In this document: piece by piece, positions 34,310 through 46,934 of the stretch
How positions within the stretch are numbered: position 1 is the first letter of the stretch
How the letters are laid out: each line of letters starts with the position of its first letter
DNA from: Cololabis saira
Lineage: Eukaryota; Chordata; Actinopteri; Beloniformes; Belonidae
Direction: 5' to 3'
Length of the DNA stretch: 64,000 bases
Assembly (NCBI RefSeq): GCF_033807715.1
Contig: NC_084597.1
Coordinates: 12,951,170 to 13,015,169, forward strand
Position numbers and translations under genes: made by a program
The notes under the pieces: generated by a model
Databases searched by the model: none
Seen by the model: only the letters and a program-made list of their open reading frames with translations
Told to the model about the DNA's origin: nothing

Positions 34310-34340
34310 AACATCCCTGGGTGTGCAGCCCAGGGATGTT
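34310..34340. repeat. Perfect 12-bp hairpin with 7-nt loop
   Basis: AACATCCCTGGG (34310-34321), loop TGTGCAG, CCCAGGGATGTT (34329-34340). It lies between the LINE tail and AT-rich DNA after an A run. Function unknown. Confidence 0.85.
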
Positions 34341-35794
34341 TTAGGTTAGAAAACAACAAAAAAGGAGCTAGAAGTGAGGTGTAACATAGCCAGAAACACG
34401 ACTCTGGAAGATTAATAATGTTGCACTTCAGCTGCTCAATGTGTACATAAGCAGCTGCTTACTAACATATTCATAACATCAGCTTTAATAATTTATGTTC
34501 TGTTCACAACAACAGTTTGCTGTAAGAGTTACAGAAGTCAGTGGTGGATGAGTGTAATTTGCCCTCCTCCTGATCCTGATCTCACCACATCACTGCGATG
34601 ACAGACGTCCGGCATTAACCACATGCTGCATTGCAGATTTTATTCTCCCCTGCAATTCCAGATTCCTACTGCTCTTTCTCTTGGACGACATTCGGAGATG
34701 TGAATCCGACTGAAATTAGAGTACAACTTGCGGCAATTAGATCCTTTCCGAGGCTGCGGGGATTTCACAAAAGCAGGTGCAGATGCTGCAGTTCACACAC
34801 AAAATTTGGCATAAATAGTCCCAAGTCACAGCTTGAGAACTGTATGGGAGCCCTGCTTTTTCATCCTTTGTAATATTAAAATGATCCCTACACGAGCTCA
34901 GTTTTGTGTAAAAATAGAAGCACAGACTCAGCAGCTAGACTCCTTTTTTCTGTTTCCCTTCACTACTACCTCTGTTTAAATAAAGAGTAAAACTACTGAA
35001 GTAATGGGGACACAATTAAAGCAAAGTCCTCAAACAAACCTTTAAAGCCTGCCAGTCATACATGATATGTAAAATAATTTCTCAAAGCTCCAATATTAAA
35101 GAAATCAGCATCAGTTTATGAAATGCTGATGTGGTTTATGAGTGAAACAAAATACAGTGGCATGCAAATAAAAACATAATTCCTCAATAAGTTCCATCCT
35201 TGAACCTGCAACGGCAGGTCAGTGTGTGCTGCCCCCCAGTGGAAATGCTGTGGAAAGACACGAGTGCAAACCACACAAAATATGCACATCTGGGCCCAGT
35301 TGTTCAAATATAATCCGACCAGATTTTGGATAATGGATTGGATTAAATCTTGGAAATCGGTTGTTCAAAATCAAAAATCGGATTCTGAGTTGGATTAGAT
35401 CACGTGATCCTATCTTGGTTTTAATTTGGATAAAACCCTTAGTTTGGATTGTTCAAAACTTTTTAGCAGGATCTAGATAAGTTTGTTGGGGGGATTCAGG
35501 AGGGATTTCAGGAACAAAATGTGATTTTAATTAAATTAAAATTGGTCAAACAAATAACATTCATTGTGCAGTAAATATACTGTATTTTATATATATTTAT
35601 ACTGTATATTTATGTATTGATATGTTTAACTACTTTGCATCACAGACCAGTAACGTAGAAATAAAATAATCCGCTCAGTAGCTGTTAAAATCAAACTAAA
35701 GAGTATTCAATTCTTTTAGTTTCTTTAAATAAATACACGTTGAGTTACACAATGCTGGCTACGCTACCTGTTTGTTTTTACGCACCTAACCTTC
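34341..35794. other. Intergenic, no gene recognised
   Basis: The stretch 35288-35460 has repeated GGATTGGATTA/ATCGGATT wording and a GTTGTTCAAA phrase recurring three times, suggesting a decayed element, but no ends were found. Confidence 0.4.
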
Positions 35795-35893
35795 AGTCAG
35801 TACGTTTACATGCAATAACAGAAAGTCAAATTCCGACCGATATCAAATTCTAAAAAGCCATGTATACACCTTAGCCGGGCTGTAGTTGAAAAA
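35795..35893 (+). mobile_element. Truncated copy of the TTACATGCA-end MITE
   Basis: CAGTACGTTTACATGCAATA, then AGCCATGTATACA and TTAGCCGGGCTGTAGTTGAA, match 4769-4862. The sequence then departs into an A-rich run, so only the left fifth of the element remains. Confidence 0.8.
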
Positions 35894-37748
35894 ATGAAAA
35901 AAAATGGGCATATTTAGCTACCTTCTGAGGTACTTTTTTTATTTTATTGTTTCAAATTGCCTCTGCAAAAAAAGATTTTGCTCTTTTATTTAATGTGTAT
36001 TATGAAATGTTCACTAGTCTTATCTATATGTAGTTTTTTCCACTCTCTTTTAAATGCCATCTAACTGGCAAAGAAGCTGAAATTAGAACTATGCGACATT
36101 TCATACATGTTTTGCTGAATAGTTCAGTGATGGAGCCTCTTGAAAGTTTTCAAAACCTCAACTTTATTATCAGGCATCAACAAAAGCCAGAAATGCACAT
36201 AAACCTATCTCAAAAGCCTCCAAATCCCCACACACAGTCCAAAAGATAAAAGGGCCACCCCAAAGCCAACAGAGATTTAAAGCATGTATTAAAAAAAAGA
36301 CTAATTAAAGAAATAAATGTATCTTACCCAGCCAATATTTACTAAGGGCTCATCTGAGGTATAATTGGGCTGAAAAATGGGATTGTATGCTGGGTTCATA
36401 TTGGCTCCATGAAAATTGCCCACGTGGGACCCAGACAAGACACCCCTCTTGGGCACATGTCCATTCATCACCCATGTGCCTGAGCGCAACCATTACGAGA
36501 AGTTCACGTGGGACCAACTTGGAGGCCGTGTACAATCCCACACAATCTGCTTTTCAAGCCCATTTACAGTATATCTCAAGTGGGTCCCACATGCAAAAGT
36601 ACCCACAACCCAAAATGTCATCGAACAGAGGCAATGGGCAGGCAAGAAATCAGCAACAGAAGAGAGGTTACCGGAGGATCTGGCGTCCTCCTTCAAAACC
36701 TATACAAGCATCCAAATGGCTCTAACTCCTAAATAAAGTGCCACATTCTTTGTAAATCTTCCTAAATTAAATCTAAAATTCTACATTTTGTTCACTTTTT
36801 TTTGTTTGTTTGGTACAACTCATTCAATGTGCTGTATTAGGGCAAAATGATGAAAACCCACCACCATCAGAACTCTACACACTAAATGAAAAAAAGCCTG
36901 ATATCAAACAAAAAGAAAGAGTGTTGCAAAAAAAAAGAACCAGACGAAAACTGCCTCACTCTAAAAACTGATTACAATGATCTGAATGAGACTAACAAGA
37001 AACCAGCACTAAACTACCAACCAACACTAATATTTGAATGAGAGGGTTTTGTGTTTATCACAAAAATAACAATGTTTGACACAGAATCTGGATGTACAGG
37101 TTTCAGCCGTCATCTGATTGGACAGGAGTATAAATAGGAAGAATCTCAGGCAAATTAGGTGGCCCCGATCCATTTACAATGGGCAATAAGACTTTTAAAT
37201 TCACCCTAAAGCAGACAGGAAGCCAGTGGAGCAACGCCAAAGCCGGAGTGATATCCTCTTTATCATCCCAGTTCAGAGCCCGGCCGACTGTGACCGACGC
37301 GTCTGACTGTTCTCAGAGTTACTTCCATCTAAAATTGTGGTTTTAATAGCACGTCTGACTTTTTTTTTAAGTCATTTTAAGACACATATGGCTTCCCTTT
37401 GGCAAACAGTCTTAAATGGAGAAAGCTGTTGTCCAATTTAAATGCAGAATAAAAAAAAACTCATGCGCACAGTCCTTCAGTTAATAGCATTAAATATGGT
37501 ACTAAGAAACCTTTACTTTCACTAAGATGCATAAAGTTCATGTCAGAGCAGCTTTTCAGATCACTGAGACAGTTTTTAACTCCGTAGTAAATCAGAGCTT
37601 TTACATTTCATTGGCAAGGATATTTGGATATTGTTCACAAAAGAATGAAAAACACAAATTACGTCTGACACTTAAAGAGCTTGTGAACAAGGAAAATATT
37701 AAGAGCCCAAAACAGAGAGAGAGGGAGAGAGACTCCCTCATACATGAC
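35894..37748. other. Intergenic, no gene; possible repeat fragments
   Basis: 36340-36700 has open frames in several phases on both strands and reiterated TGGGNCCCA-like wording, which suggests a decayed tandem repeat. 37165-37290 contains GACAGGAAGCCAGTGGAGC, a phrase typical of fish retroposon 3' tails. Neither can be delimited. Confidence 0.4.
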
Positions 37749-37752
37749 TTAA

Positions 37753-38596
37753 AGGAGCTTGAGGCCGGATTGAGATTGATTGATTGATTGAAAAAAATTT
37801 GTATACGTTTTAATTATTCTAGTAATAATGTCAGATGAAGCGTTCCAAACCCAAAAGAATGATTCCTCTAGTGTATCTCTCCGTTGCCTTGAACAGGCTG
37901 TGTGCTGCAAAATGTGCTGCAATTCGGTCCCGAATTTCCCGCGCTGGGCTGCGGATGTGACGTCACATGACGCTGCATGCTCGTTCTCCCCGTTCTCCCG
38001 TGCCGGTGTGGGTACCAGATTGTATCGGGCTGCAATATTTTCCCCGGAAGTGTGCATTTTTTCCCTGCGATGGTATTTTTTTGCCATGTTAAGCTAGGAA
38101 GGTAGTTTTCCACCATGTCTTCACATTCAAAACGTCTTTTTTGGCAATTGCAGATTAATCAGTGAGCGCTTTTTTTTTAATTATATTTATATAATGTATT
38201 ATGACCATTTTGCTTAGACATTTACAGATTCAACAATGAGAACATATAGAGACATACACTTCTGTAAAGTCAGAAGCAGCAGATCATAGTGGAGGTAAAA
38301 GGGAGAAGAAACATATACAAGGAATTATCAGAATTATCAGTGATCTTACTGACATAGGCTAAAAAAAATATTAGAGTTAAAATATTTATTAGGGACTATT
38401 TTCATTAGACAATTGGAGATTCAAAAGCCAATCACAAGACGGAACGTCATCACGTACGGGGAGCCGGTAAAAAAAAGCAGGTGGGAAAAAAAAGCACCGA
38501 CACCGGCTTCACTGTTGGCTGCAGTACCCCCAACGGCCGTCGTGTTGAAGGGTGGCGCTAGAGAGTCTCATTTCTTAAAAGGAGCCTCAAGCTCCT
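37753..38596 (+). mobile_element. Kolobok-like MITE, family K1 copy D, split by an insertion
   Basis: TTAA at 37749-37752 and 38597-38600, with AGGAGCTTGAGGC ends. TGACGTCA at 37958-37965. The family sequence is interrupted after GTGCCGG (38006) and resumes at CCGGCTTCACTG (38503), so about 496 bp are foreign. Confidence 0.88.
38007..38502. mobile_element. 496-bp insertion inside K1 copy D, possible TSD CCGG
   Basis: Bounded by CCGG on both sides. The termini TGTGGGT and ACCGACA are inverted with one mismatch. The interior is AT-rich with GGTACC and GTACGGGG near the ends, and has no coding potential. The target CCGG is itself palindromic, so the exact junction could shift. Superfamily unknown. 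Confidence 0.7.
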
Positions 38597-38600
38597 TTAA

Positions 38601-40218
38601 ACCAGTCAAGAAATAAATCTTTAAAGACCACACACTGCTCAAGAGAAGATGCTTGACAGTATCAAAAGAAGCAGCTAAAAATATAAAACCATTACACCAA
38701 CTTAAAAAAAAGGGTTGTTTCAGGACTGTGGGGAGACTTGGGTTAAGACTGAGTTGTGGAGGACCCAAACGCAGCAGGCCAGGGAGGGAGCAGTAATCAA
38801 ACCAAGTCCTATATTTAACAAAAAGCCCTGTCCGTAATGCAGGAAAAAAACAAACTAACCAACACAAACAAACGAACAAAGCCGCACCACAGAAATATAA
38901 AATTATAAACTCACGAGGAGTTGATGACACACAGGTGGGAACAATCAGGAAAGCCGGAAATAGGTTGGAGACATGGGAAGTCTAACCAGAACTAACCCCA
39001 ATTAAACACACGGCAAAAAAACAACCTTGAAGCTAAAACAGTACGAAAACAAGTACGACGACAAAGAGGGGAAAAAAATCAAATGAGCTCAGATTTATTG
39101 TGCTGGATATATTAATTTTGGAGCCCTCTCTACAAACCCCATAATACATACATAGATAAAATAGTTTCATACAATAATATAAATGAATAAAGATGTACTT
39201 AAAGTGGATTCATAATAATGCAAATTATTATTATTTAGAAACCATTAAAGACAAAGTGAGGCTGTTTTTAATTTCAATATATAATAAACACAAAACTGGA
39301 ATTGATGTGTATTATTTCATATATCAGACTTTAAAGGGTTAGCATGAGTAAAATAAGAGAATTGAAGACTAGTCAAAAAAAAAAACAGAAAAATCTAAAC
39401 CATTAAAAATGACAGAAACCAAGCTTTTTCTTAAATCCAAAACTCAACTTAAAAAAAACATTGTACTTGCAGCCTTTGGATCAGATTGGGACGATTGATT
39501 AGCGGAGTAATATTCATGTCATATAACAGAATCCATTTAAAGTCACAGACGTGCAGGAATATAAGAACTCCTGGTATGAAAGTTAATAACTGTGGAACTG
39601 CAGCTTATCAAATCCCTCTTGTAGTTTCATTTCAAGAGAGGTCAGGCTGTTATTGGGAGCGTTTTTATGTTTCAAGACATAAAAAAGAAATGTGAGGGCG
39701 GTAGTTTAAACACATCTCATGTTACTCATATATTTGCAAAAGTGACAGAACAATCTGTGCAAACACTGTTTAGTGTTTGCTAATTATAACATGCCGCTTC
39801 AACAGACAGCTTGCTGGCAGACAGAATGAGAATCTACTCATTAAACATACTTTTAAAATTGAACTTGTGACTTTTTTTTCATTTATTTTAATCCCAGTTT
39901 GTGGACTTATTTAAGCAGCTTTCTGGAGACTCAACTCAGAGTGAGTATGTGAAGTAAAACTACGTATATGATTCATTAAGTTTAAGCCTTAAAAGACTAT
40001 TTTCTGTTAGATGTCAAGCATGATATTGTAGTTTGTATATTGTATATTTTTGTAATGTCTTTTTAAAATGATCAATTCAAAATATTTAGCATCATGTTTC
40101 TTGTAAGACCATATAAAACATAAAGCATTGACTCACCATCATTACTTTATGAAAGATTAGCATATTATATACGTTTTTAAAAGTCTGTAACTTGATCCAA
40201 AAAATTTAAAAAAAGAAA
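38601..40218. other. Intergenic, no gene recognised
   Basis: Apart from the LTR-like fragment at 38752-39060, I see only AT-rich sequence and short frames without domains. Confidence 0.4.
38752..39060 (-). repeat. LTR-like fragment related to the solo LTR at 26789
   Basis: On the minus strand it shares the block around TGCGTTTGGGTCC (plus strand GGACCCAAACGCAG near 38761) and the GCAAAACAGG-type body order, but is diverged and without clear ends. The assignment rests on short shared phrases. Confidence 0.4.
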
Positions 40219-40229
40219 TAATAGTAATA

Positions 40230-40310
<81 letters not shown>

Positions 40311-40334
40311 GTAATAATAATAATAATAATAATA
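40219..40334. repeat. (AAT)n microsatellite
   Basis: About 38 AAT/ATT triplets with a few TAG steps. The isoleucine-only frame on the minus strand is an artefact of this run. Confidence 0.95.
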
Positions 40335-43300
40335 AAATGCTGCATCTGTCTACATCTGTTTATGTGCTTAGAAGGAAATTACCGTATTTGAAAATGCATA
40401 GCATTATTGTTGTTTTATGTTACTTTAAAAGGTTAATGTAACTTATAGACTGAATTTTATACTGAATATTTGTGCAACAGAAAAGAAAGAAAACTGTATT
40501 GAACGCCCTAAAGGTAAAGATGTAAGCAGGGCGCCATCTAGTGTTCTATATTTAACATTACTGTTACTGGACGGAAAATCTTTAATGAAGACTTTTTATA
40601 CGACAGTAAACTTACTTCTCCATTCTTAAATTAACTTCATTTCTGGTTCCAACATGAGGAAATTCATATTTTCATCTATTCTTATTATATTTTAATTTCA
40701 TATTTTTCTCACAGAAGCATAAAAATGTTTATGTAACTTGGGAAAATATCAGTCACTGAATAGCTGAAAGACATATACAAAATAACCTTAAAAAAAGACT
40801 CAACTGTGAGTTCAGCCAGTGTGACTGTTATCATTAAAATCTTACAGTTATTTGCAATCAAATAAAATATGTGGTTCTTGAGATCAGTCTCAAGGCAAAA
40901 TAAGTGCTTGAGGATTCTCAAGCAGCAGGCCCAGTCAAACATCATAAAGTGTAACATACTTAATCACTCCTACGCGTAAGTTTGGTTTACCTTTGACTGT
41001 AAAATAAATATTTTGGTCCTCTACATTCCAAATGCATTGAAGATGAAATATAAAACAAACAAAAGCAAAAAGAGAACAAAAATCAAAGTTGAAGTGTATG
41101 GATGGTATAACTTAAAGGAAGGGGGGACACAGTTCCCATAGTGAAACATGGTGGTGGAAGTTTAGTGCTGTGGGACTTTGGGAAAAAAGCTGGATTATGA
41201 GTATCTGAGTAATAATGTGAATAAATCTCCCGTCTAGTCTTAGGTCGCCGGTGGGTCTCCCAACAACACGGTGACTCGAAACTAACAGAATTCCCAAAGA
41301 CTGGTTTCTCTGTCAAAGGTTTATTGACTATTCATATTTATTTTTACAAACAGAAAATACAGTTATATTATGAGAGGTTGGCCAGTTATTCTCTATTTAG
41401 AGTGGAATCCCTCATAGCGCAGATAACACTTTTGATCTTTATGTTATGTTATGTTATATGTTATGAATCTTTATTTCGGCTTGTACAGAACAAGATGAAA
41501 AGGAAAGAAAAAAAAACATTTATTTTCCCGAAAAGGTGTAGGCTGAAGCCATAGCTTATAGGGCCTACCCTTTTTTCTTATGATCAGCAAAAATATGAGA
41601 CATTAGCTTTTACTCAGTGGAAACAAACAATACATAAAGAAGAAAAAAATAAGTAAGACAAAATATAAAATTGACGTTTCACATCCTAGAATGTTTTTGA
41701 TAGTACACTTTATAATTATAGTGATTTATATTTATTTACAGTATTTTCTTTAAACAATTTCTTAAACTTTAAGAAAACAACTTTTTTTTTTTTTTTTTAA
41801 TGCAGGGGTCTCACATTAAGATGTTTCCTGCGATATTAACTAAGATTTCCGCTCATCAAAAACAGCATCATGCATTTTCTGTTTATAGCCTATCCTTAAA
41901 ATACTGGAAAATAAAAATAATATTTTTATGAAACAATAAGACAGGGGAGGGCTGGACTTTTGCACAGTACTGTACGTCTACATTTGGGACCAAATAGAAT
42001 TATAAACATTCTGGGTTAATATTGTTTCTAAGGGAAAGTTGGTGGTCTTGTTTGAGTTCATAAAGACCTGTGGATCAGCACCAACAACTTTCCGGCTGGA
42101 AAACTATTCAACCTACTGATCTAGTCATCTTACCATTCTAATCTTGTAATGATGATTCCATTTTCACCTAACCACTTAATTGCTGTTTCTCTTTTTACTG
42201 AGTGTTTCTTTTCCAGCCATCATCATCCAGTGGATGTCAGTCTCCTTCTTTGAGCTTCGACTGATTCCTCGGAATAGCAACTTCTTTAACAATGAGGGAG
42301 GAGGGCTAAATATCTTAAACATCAGAGCAGAGAAGAGAGCATCATCTCCGGCCCACATCCATCCACGGGAGTGTTTTTTGTTTTGCTCATACACTCAGTG
42401 CAGAACGGAGGAAAATGACTCGGATGAACTGAAATAGGTTGAAGACTTCATCATTTCTATCTAGGATACGTGACAGGTGTTTGGGGATAGCTGGAGGAGA
42501 CCTGAAAAGGGAATCAAAAAATGGAAAGGCTTGTTTAACTAGGTCAGTCGAGTCTTTTGTACTTTCCAATTCAGGTCCAAAGTAATTCCTCTGAAGCGGC
42601 TGCCGCAGAGAGGAGATGAAGAGCTTTTTCAGCATTTGAGATGAGCAGAAATGTTGATGACCTGCCCGAGCTCCGATAATCTCTGTTTCTTTTAACCAAA
42701 GGTGCAGAGCTCAAAGCAAATTATGTTTAGTAGATTCTGGCAGCACAACTATATCCTAAAGGTAAAGAGGGTATTAAAAGTTCATGTTTTAGGAAAAAAA
42801 CTGAAAAGTTGTACTCTATTACTAACTCATTAAGAATCATTGCAGTAAACCAACTTCCCCCGCTGCAACCGGCTCGGTAAGTTCTGTACCGGCTGAAATG
42901 GTTGCGAATGAGAGAGCAATTCTGTGGGAACCTCTGAGATCTCTGGCAGTCTGCATTTCTTTTAAGGGCCATTTGTCTCTCGTGCATTAAAAATTGTCCA
43001 CTAATGCAGTGGATTTTGGAGAGAAAGATATTACTTTCAACAAATCCGTTAGGCCACGTGGAAACGAAGCATTAACAGTAGGCCTAACAGACATATTAAA
43101 ACCTTACCATTCACTCACGCACACACTGTTGGATTTTTATTTCTTTACAGTATGGTTCATGACAATTTCCACCCAGACCACAAACATTTGAACTTTATAT
43201 CTACTGAAAATGTCTACGTGGCATAGGCTATGTCACATTAATAAATGTATAATGAATCCTAAATGAATTTTTCAGAATATCAGATGTTCTTTTTTAGGTT

Positions 43301-43874
43301 TTACATCCCTTGTTTAAGAAAAACATGTACCACTACAAAGTGTTACGCCCTCCTTTTTAAAACATATAAATATATATTTAATGCATCTGAATATTGCAGA
43401 GTAAAAAAAACAGTGTAATACTGCGAGGTCAGGGGGTGGTCCTCCTTCTGCAGCTGTATGGGCCCTTACTTTGTCAAGCTTGCCCACTCCTCCTTTGCTG
43501 CATCATCGTCAAGGATGATTAAAGCTTGCTAATAAATTATCATTTATTAAAATGTTAACTCATGTACTGTTATTATTGTTGTAGAAAAACTCATCAAATG
43601 CTCTTTAGTGTGTTTTTTCCAACTAGGTGAATAATAGGACTGAAACTGAGTGAATAAGACTTGAAATGATCCAGATTTCAGTAATTTAATTAAACAATTG
43701 CATGCAAAAGGGTCAGAACAAACATCAGGCGTGTCGATGCAGAAATGACAATGAAACAAAGGAAGCATACTGATTTTAAGACATAAAGGATGATTCATTC
43801 TTACGATTCGAGTAGACAAAAATATATTTAAGGTCAGTGTTAATCTTTTTTGAGGGGACTACCAGTCTATACAC
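40335..43874. other. Intergenic, no gene; short transposon debris
   Basis: 41140-41195 reads GTGAAACATGGTGGTGGAAG, the SVKHGGG-type core of a Tc1 transposase. ACTTTTGCACAGTACTGTAC near 41957-41976 looks like a Tc1 end. Otherwise AT-rich with frames lacking domains. Confidence 0.45.
41440..41590 (-). repeat. LINE 3' tail fragment with (ATAAC)n end
   Basis: On the minus strand: GGGTAGGCCCTATAAGCTAT, CAGCCTACACCTTTTCGGG, a run to AATAAAGATTCATAAC, then ATAAC units. This is the usual 3' UTR and tail of a fish LINE. No coding part is left. Confidence 0.6.
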
Positions 43875-43877
43875 TTA

Positions 43878-45083
43878 GGGCCTGATTTACTAAGATCCTA
43901 AATAAAGAGTACTAAATTGCGTGTGCACTGAAAAAGTTTGCACGTGCTGTTGTGTGTTTTGCGGGTGATCAACTAAGATTGCGTGCGCAATTGATAACAG
44001 GTGCAAACCTCAGTATTTAAATGAGGTGTTGCGTGTCTTACGGTTTGCGAGCGCAAAATTAAATTTGACGAGTTGGAGTTAGAGATATTAGTGGAAGAGG
44101 CAAATTGTTGTGCCGTATTCAGCACCCCTGCCGTGAAAAGCACCCCCTCGTATATTCAATGATAAGTAGACCAAGAAAAAAAACAACACACTGACACTTC
44201 AATATATTTATATATACACACTCACACAAACACATACTTAGGAGTTTATATTATATATATTTACAAATATTATGGAAGACAACACAGTAAGCAGGCTATT
44301 AATTAATGACATCAATAACCATTTACCCGATTTTTGTTATCTGTGACTGTGATTGTGGGAAAGTATGACTATTGTGGAATCCATGAGCGCATTTAAACAT
44401 GAATCATTAACACAAAACTGGACGCTAAACAGAACATGACACGGAATGAGAATATAATTTTTGTCAGACGAGGGGGTGCTTTTCACGGCAGGGGTGCTGA
44501 ATACGGCACAACACCGGGGTATGACAACTGCACAACAAGTATAGGCGCACAATAAGAAACACTTTTTTTCTCCATGAAAACACGTGATTTATTTATTATC
44601 ACAAATAAAAAAATGAAGGTGCCTCCTGTGGCAACCTTTTGCTGAATAATACTCGATTTAACATTCAAATAAAATATTTCTCCTTTTGCATGTGGAGAAT
44701 CCCCACCCCAGTCCTCAAATCAGGCACCAACAAGCATCCCTGCGTAATGCTGGGCAGATTAGCACCTTCCTTTCGAACGTATTAAATACAGACGCAATCA
44801 CAATCCCCGCAAAAACTTTCAGGCTTGGTAAATCTCATTGCGTGTGGTAAATGGACATATTTGCATTTTCCCCTCCCAGTATTTAGCGATTTCTGGCGGG
44901 TACGCCCCATATTGATTATTCATCAGGGCAAAAGTACTAAATGAACAGCGTGTGCTATTTTGCGCATTTGAGAGGCGCAGTCCTCTTTGCACGCTGTTAG
45001 TAGATCAGCTTGCACATTGGTTTGCGGGTGCTGTCAAGTTTGCACACGTTTTTACACACGCAAACCTTTAGTAAATCAGGCCC
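43878..45083 (+). mobile_element. Harbinger-like element remnant, ends GGGCCTGATTTACTAA, with nested MITE
   Basis: The left end GGGCCTGATTTACTAA and right end TTAGTAAATCAGGCCC are perfect inverted 16-mers, flanked by TTA and GTA (3-bp target, imperfect). GTTGCGTGTGCAC-like words recur near both ends. Before the nested MITE, DELELEILVEEAN can be read at about 44066-44107. This resembles the start of the Myb/SANT-like protein of Harbinger elements, but the reading is short. No DDE transposase remains. Confidence 0.72.
44108..44511. mobile_element. MITE with 44-bp perfect TIR nested in the Harbinger-like element (404 bp)
   Basis: The first 44 bases (starting TTGTGCCGTATTCAGCACCC, ending CACCCCCTCGT) are exactly complementary to the last 44. 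The AT-rich interior includes a TATA run. It interrupts the Myb-like reading of its host. No clear target duplication. Confidence 0.88.
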
Positions 45084-45329
45084 GTAGTTGGACCAAGGGT
45101 ATATTTTGCTGCTATCAGCAGTTTTGGTTTGATCATGTAGCCAAGGCTGAATTTTCCATCACAATCATGTCATGAACACCGCACCACCGCCGCTGCCACC
45201 CATCCATTCAAAAAGGTATCTATTTTGTATGTTTGTAGTGCAGATCTTGTGGCACCCTCTGACCTCTGGATGATTTCTGCCATGTTGTTTTACTATTTCC
45301 ATATTTAAAAGTACCACACTGGAACCATC

Positions 45330-46772
45330 TCTTGTACATAAACACATTTTATTCATTTCTGATATAGGTTACACATGGAAGAGGAAGAAAAAAAAAATCT
45401 AAGAGAACTACTTCCCTTTGTGGAGCTAATGATATGACCGTTTAAATCAGCTTCAGATATCCATTTGACAGCTTTCAACGTCAGCTGCCGTAGGCTGTGA
45501 GGAATAGCCGTTAATAACATGCTGCGACTGACCTGAGGCTTGTTAAAATAAAAAATAAAATAATAATAATAAAAACATTTCCCCTCAGCAGTCATGATGT
45601 TTTTAAAACTAAATGATATGGAATGTTATGTGGAAAAATGCAGGTAAGTTGAAAGTGTCATCTGCAACAGCAGAAAACAGGATAAGAGACAAATTAAAAG
45701 AAAAGTAAACTGGTTCCCAGAACTCTGTTCCCAGGTTGCTACTGTATGCAAGGCATCAGGAAAACACCTCCTCAGTCCAAAGTGACTTCTACAACACCAC
45801 CCCCTCCCAAAAAAAAAAAACCCAACTCAAATGTGCTGCTGCAATTCAGTGTCATAACCCCCTAAACATGGATAAAAAGGAACCACAACCTCCATTAAAA
45901 TAAAAGAAAGAAAAAAAAAAGAGGAGCAATAGAAATCAACACGATTGCAGATCAGCTTCGGAGTCCAACACGTCAGAACCGGCAATCAAAAGACAAAGCA
46001 AAGGCTGATCAGGGAAAACAGGGGGTCGATCTAAAACATTTAACTAGTGTTAGTCTTTTTTTTTTCCTTTTTTCTTTATTTTACCTGTAAATTTCACAAA
46101 GTGCAAATTTCTTTTAATGTATATTACACCTTACCCAATTTTAGAAATTATTCATTCTCTATTATATAACAATGGAAAAAACTGTTAATTCCACATATTG
46201 CCAACAAAACCCATAAACCCCCCCACCCCCAATAGCCATTAGAATATCTTAAAAAAAACAACCACTAAATACATGCTGCAATCGACACCCATTTTTTAAA
46301 AACTTAACCGAAGCCTCCTTTTTTCGGGTCATTGAATCTCTTACAGTAAACTGGTACTGTCTGCGTGCGTTTAATATATATATGCATGTATACGCACATA
46401 CACATATATATTAATTAATCTATATTTAAATAGTATGCCTCTTGCACAGTCTTGCATGCACTGAAGAGCATTGTGGGCAAGCTGTACAAGAAGGAAAGGC
46501 GTGTGGACGGACTTGCATGAGCTGTAGGCTCCTGGTGAGGTCCAGGCACTCTTTCACCAATTGTAAACATTTTTTTTCTCTCACGCATACCACCCACCCC
46601 CACCCCCCTACACTCCTCGCAATCGCGTCGGTCCAAAAGATGGTTTTCCAGTGTGTGTGGTTTTTTTTGTTTTCTGTTTTCTGTAGAGTGAGCATTAGTT
46701 TGTGGATGGAAATGTTTGCGTGTTGGCGTGCGCGTGATCCTAAACTCAGTTTCGCAAAAAAAGCTGTGAGGG
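45330..46772 (-). other. Probable 3' UTR of dolpp1
   Basis: Minus-strand sequence after the dolpp1 stop (46773). It shows no repeat element and ends at AATAAA (45353-45348 on the minus strand), the first good signal in low-repeat sequence. It contains A/T and C homopolymer runs but no supported reading frame. The length (about 1.4 kb) is inferred from the hexamer only. Confidence 0.55.
45348..45353 (-). promoter_or_regulatory. Polyadenylation signal AATAAA for dolpp1 (predicted)
   Basis: AATAAA on the minus strand followed by ATGTGTTTATGTACAAG, with TGTG-rich sequence just downstream, the usual layout of a cleavage site. Confidence 0.5.
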
Positions 46773-46809
46773 TCACTGAAGCTTTGTTCCAAGCTTTCGT
46801 TGTCTGTTC
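46773..46809 (-). CDS. dolpp1: dolpp1 last coding exon (12 codons)
   Basis: A strong acceptor (pyrimidine tract, then CTAG) at 46810-46811 opens the exon. Its first base completes the Arg codon begun by the previous exon, and the frame reads NRQRKLGTKLQ then TGA. This equals the known C-terminus of vertebrate DOLPP1, which fixes the identification although the exon is only 37 bp. The 3.0-kb intron before it holds three nested or separate transposons. Confidence 0.93.
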
Positions 46810-46934
46810 CTAGAAAAAGAAGAAGAGAAATCAAAATAAATACAAATATCTTAGTCACGTTTTAAAAACCAAAGATTAAAGTGAATCGTTGGAGATGAGT
46901 CCGTTTTGCCCCTGAAGGTTCTTGGTGACTAGAG

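Noticed and set aside
36301..36741. Overlapping frames on both strands at 36.3-36.7 kb
   Set aside because: Best explained as a decayed GGG/CCC-rich tandem repeat. No consistent protein.
40157..40345. Isoleucine-only frame
   Set aside because: Artefact of the (AAT)n microsatellite.
46415..46858. 147-codon minus-strand frame beginning in the intron
   Set aside because: It reads through the dolpp1 splice acceptor. The real frame there is NRQRKLGTKLQ and stop, and the remainder is 3' UTR.
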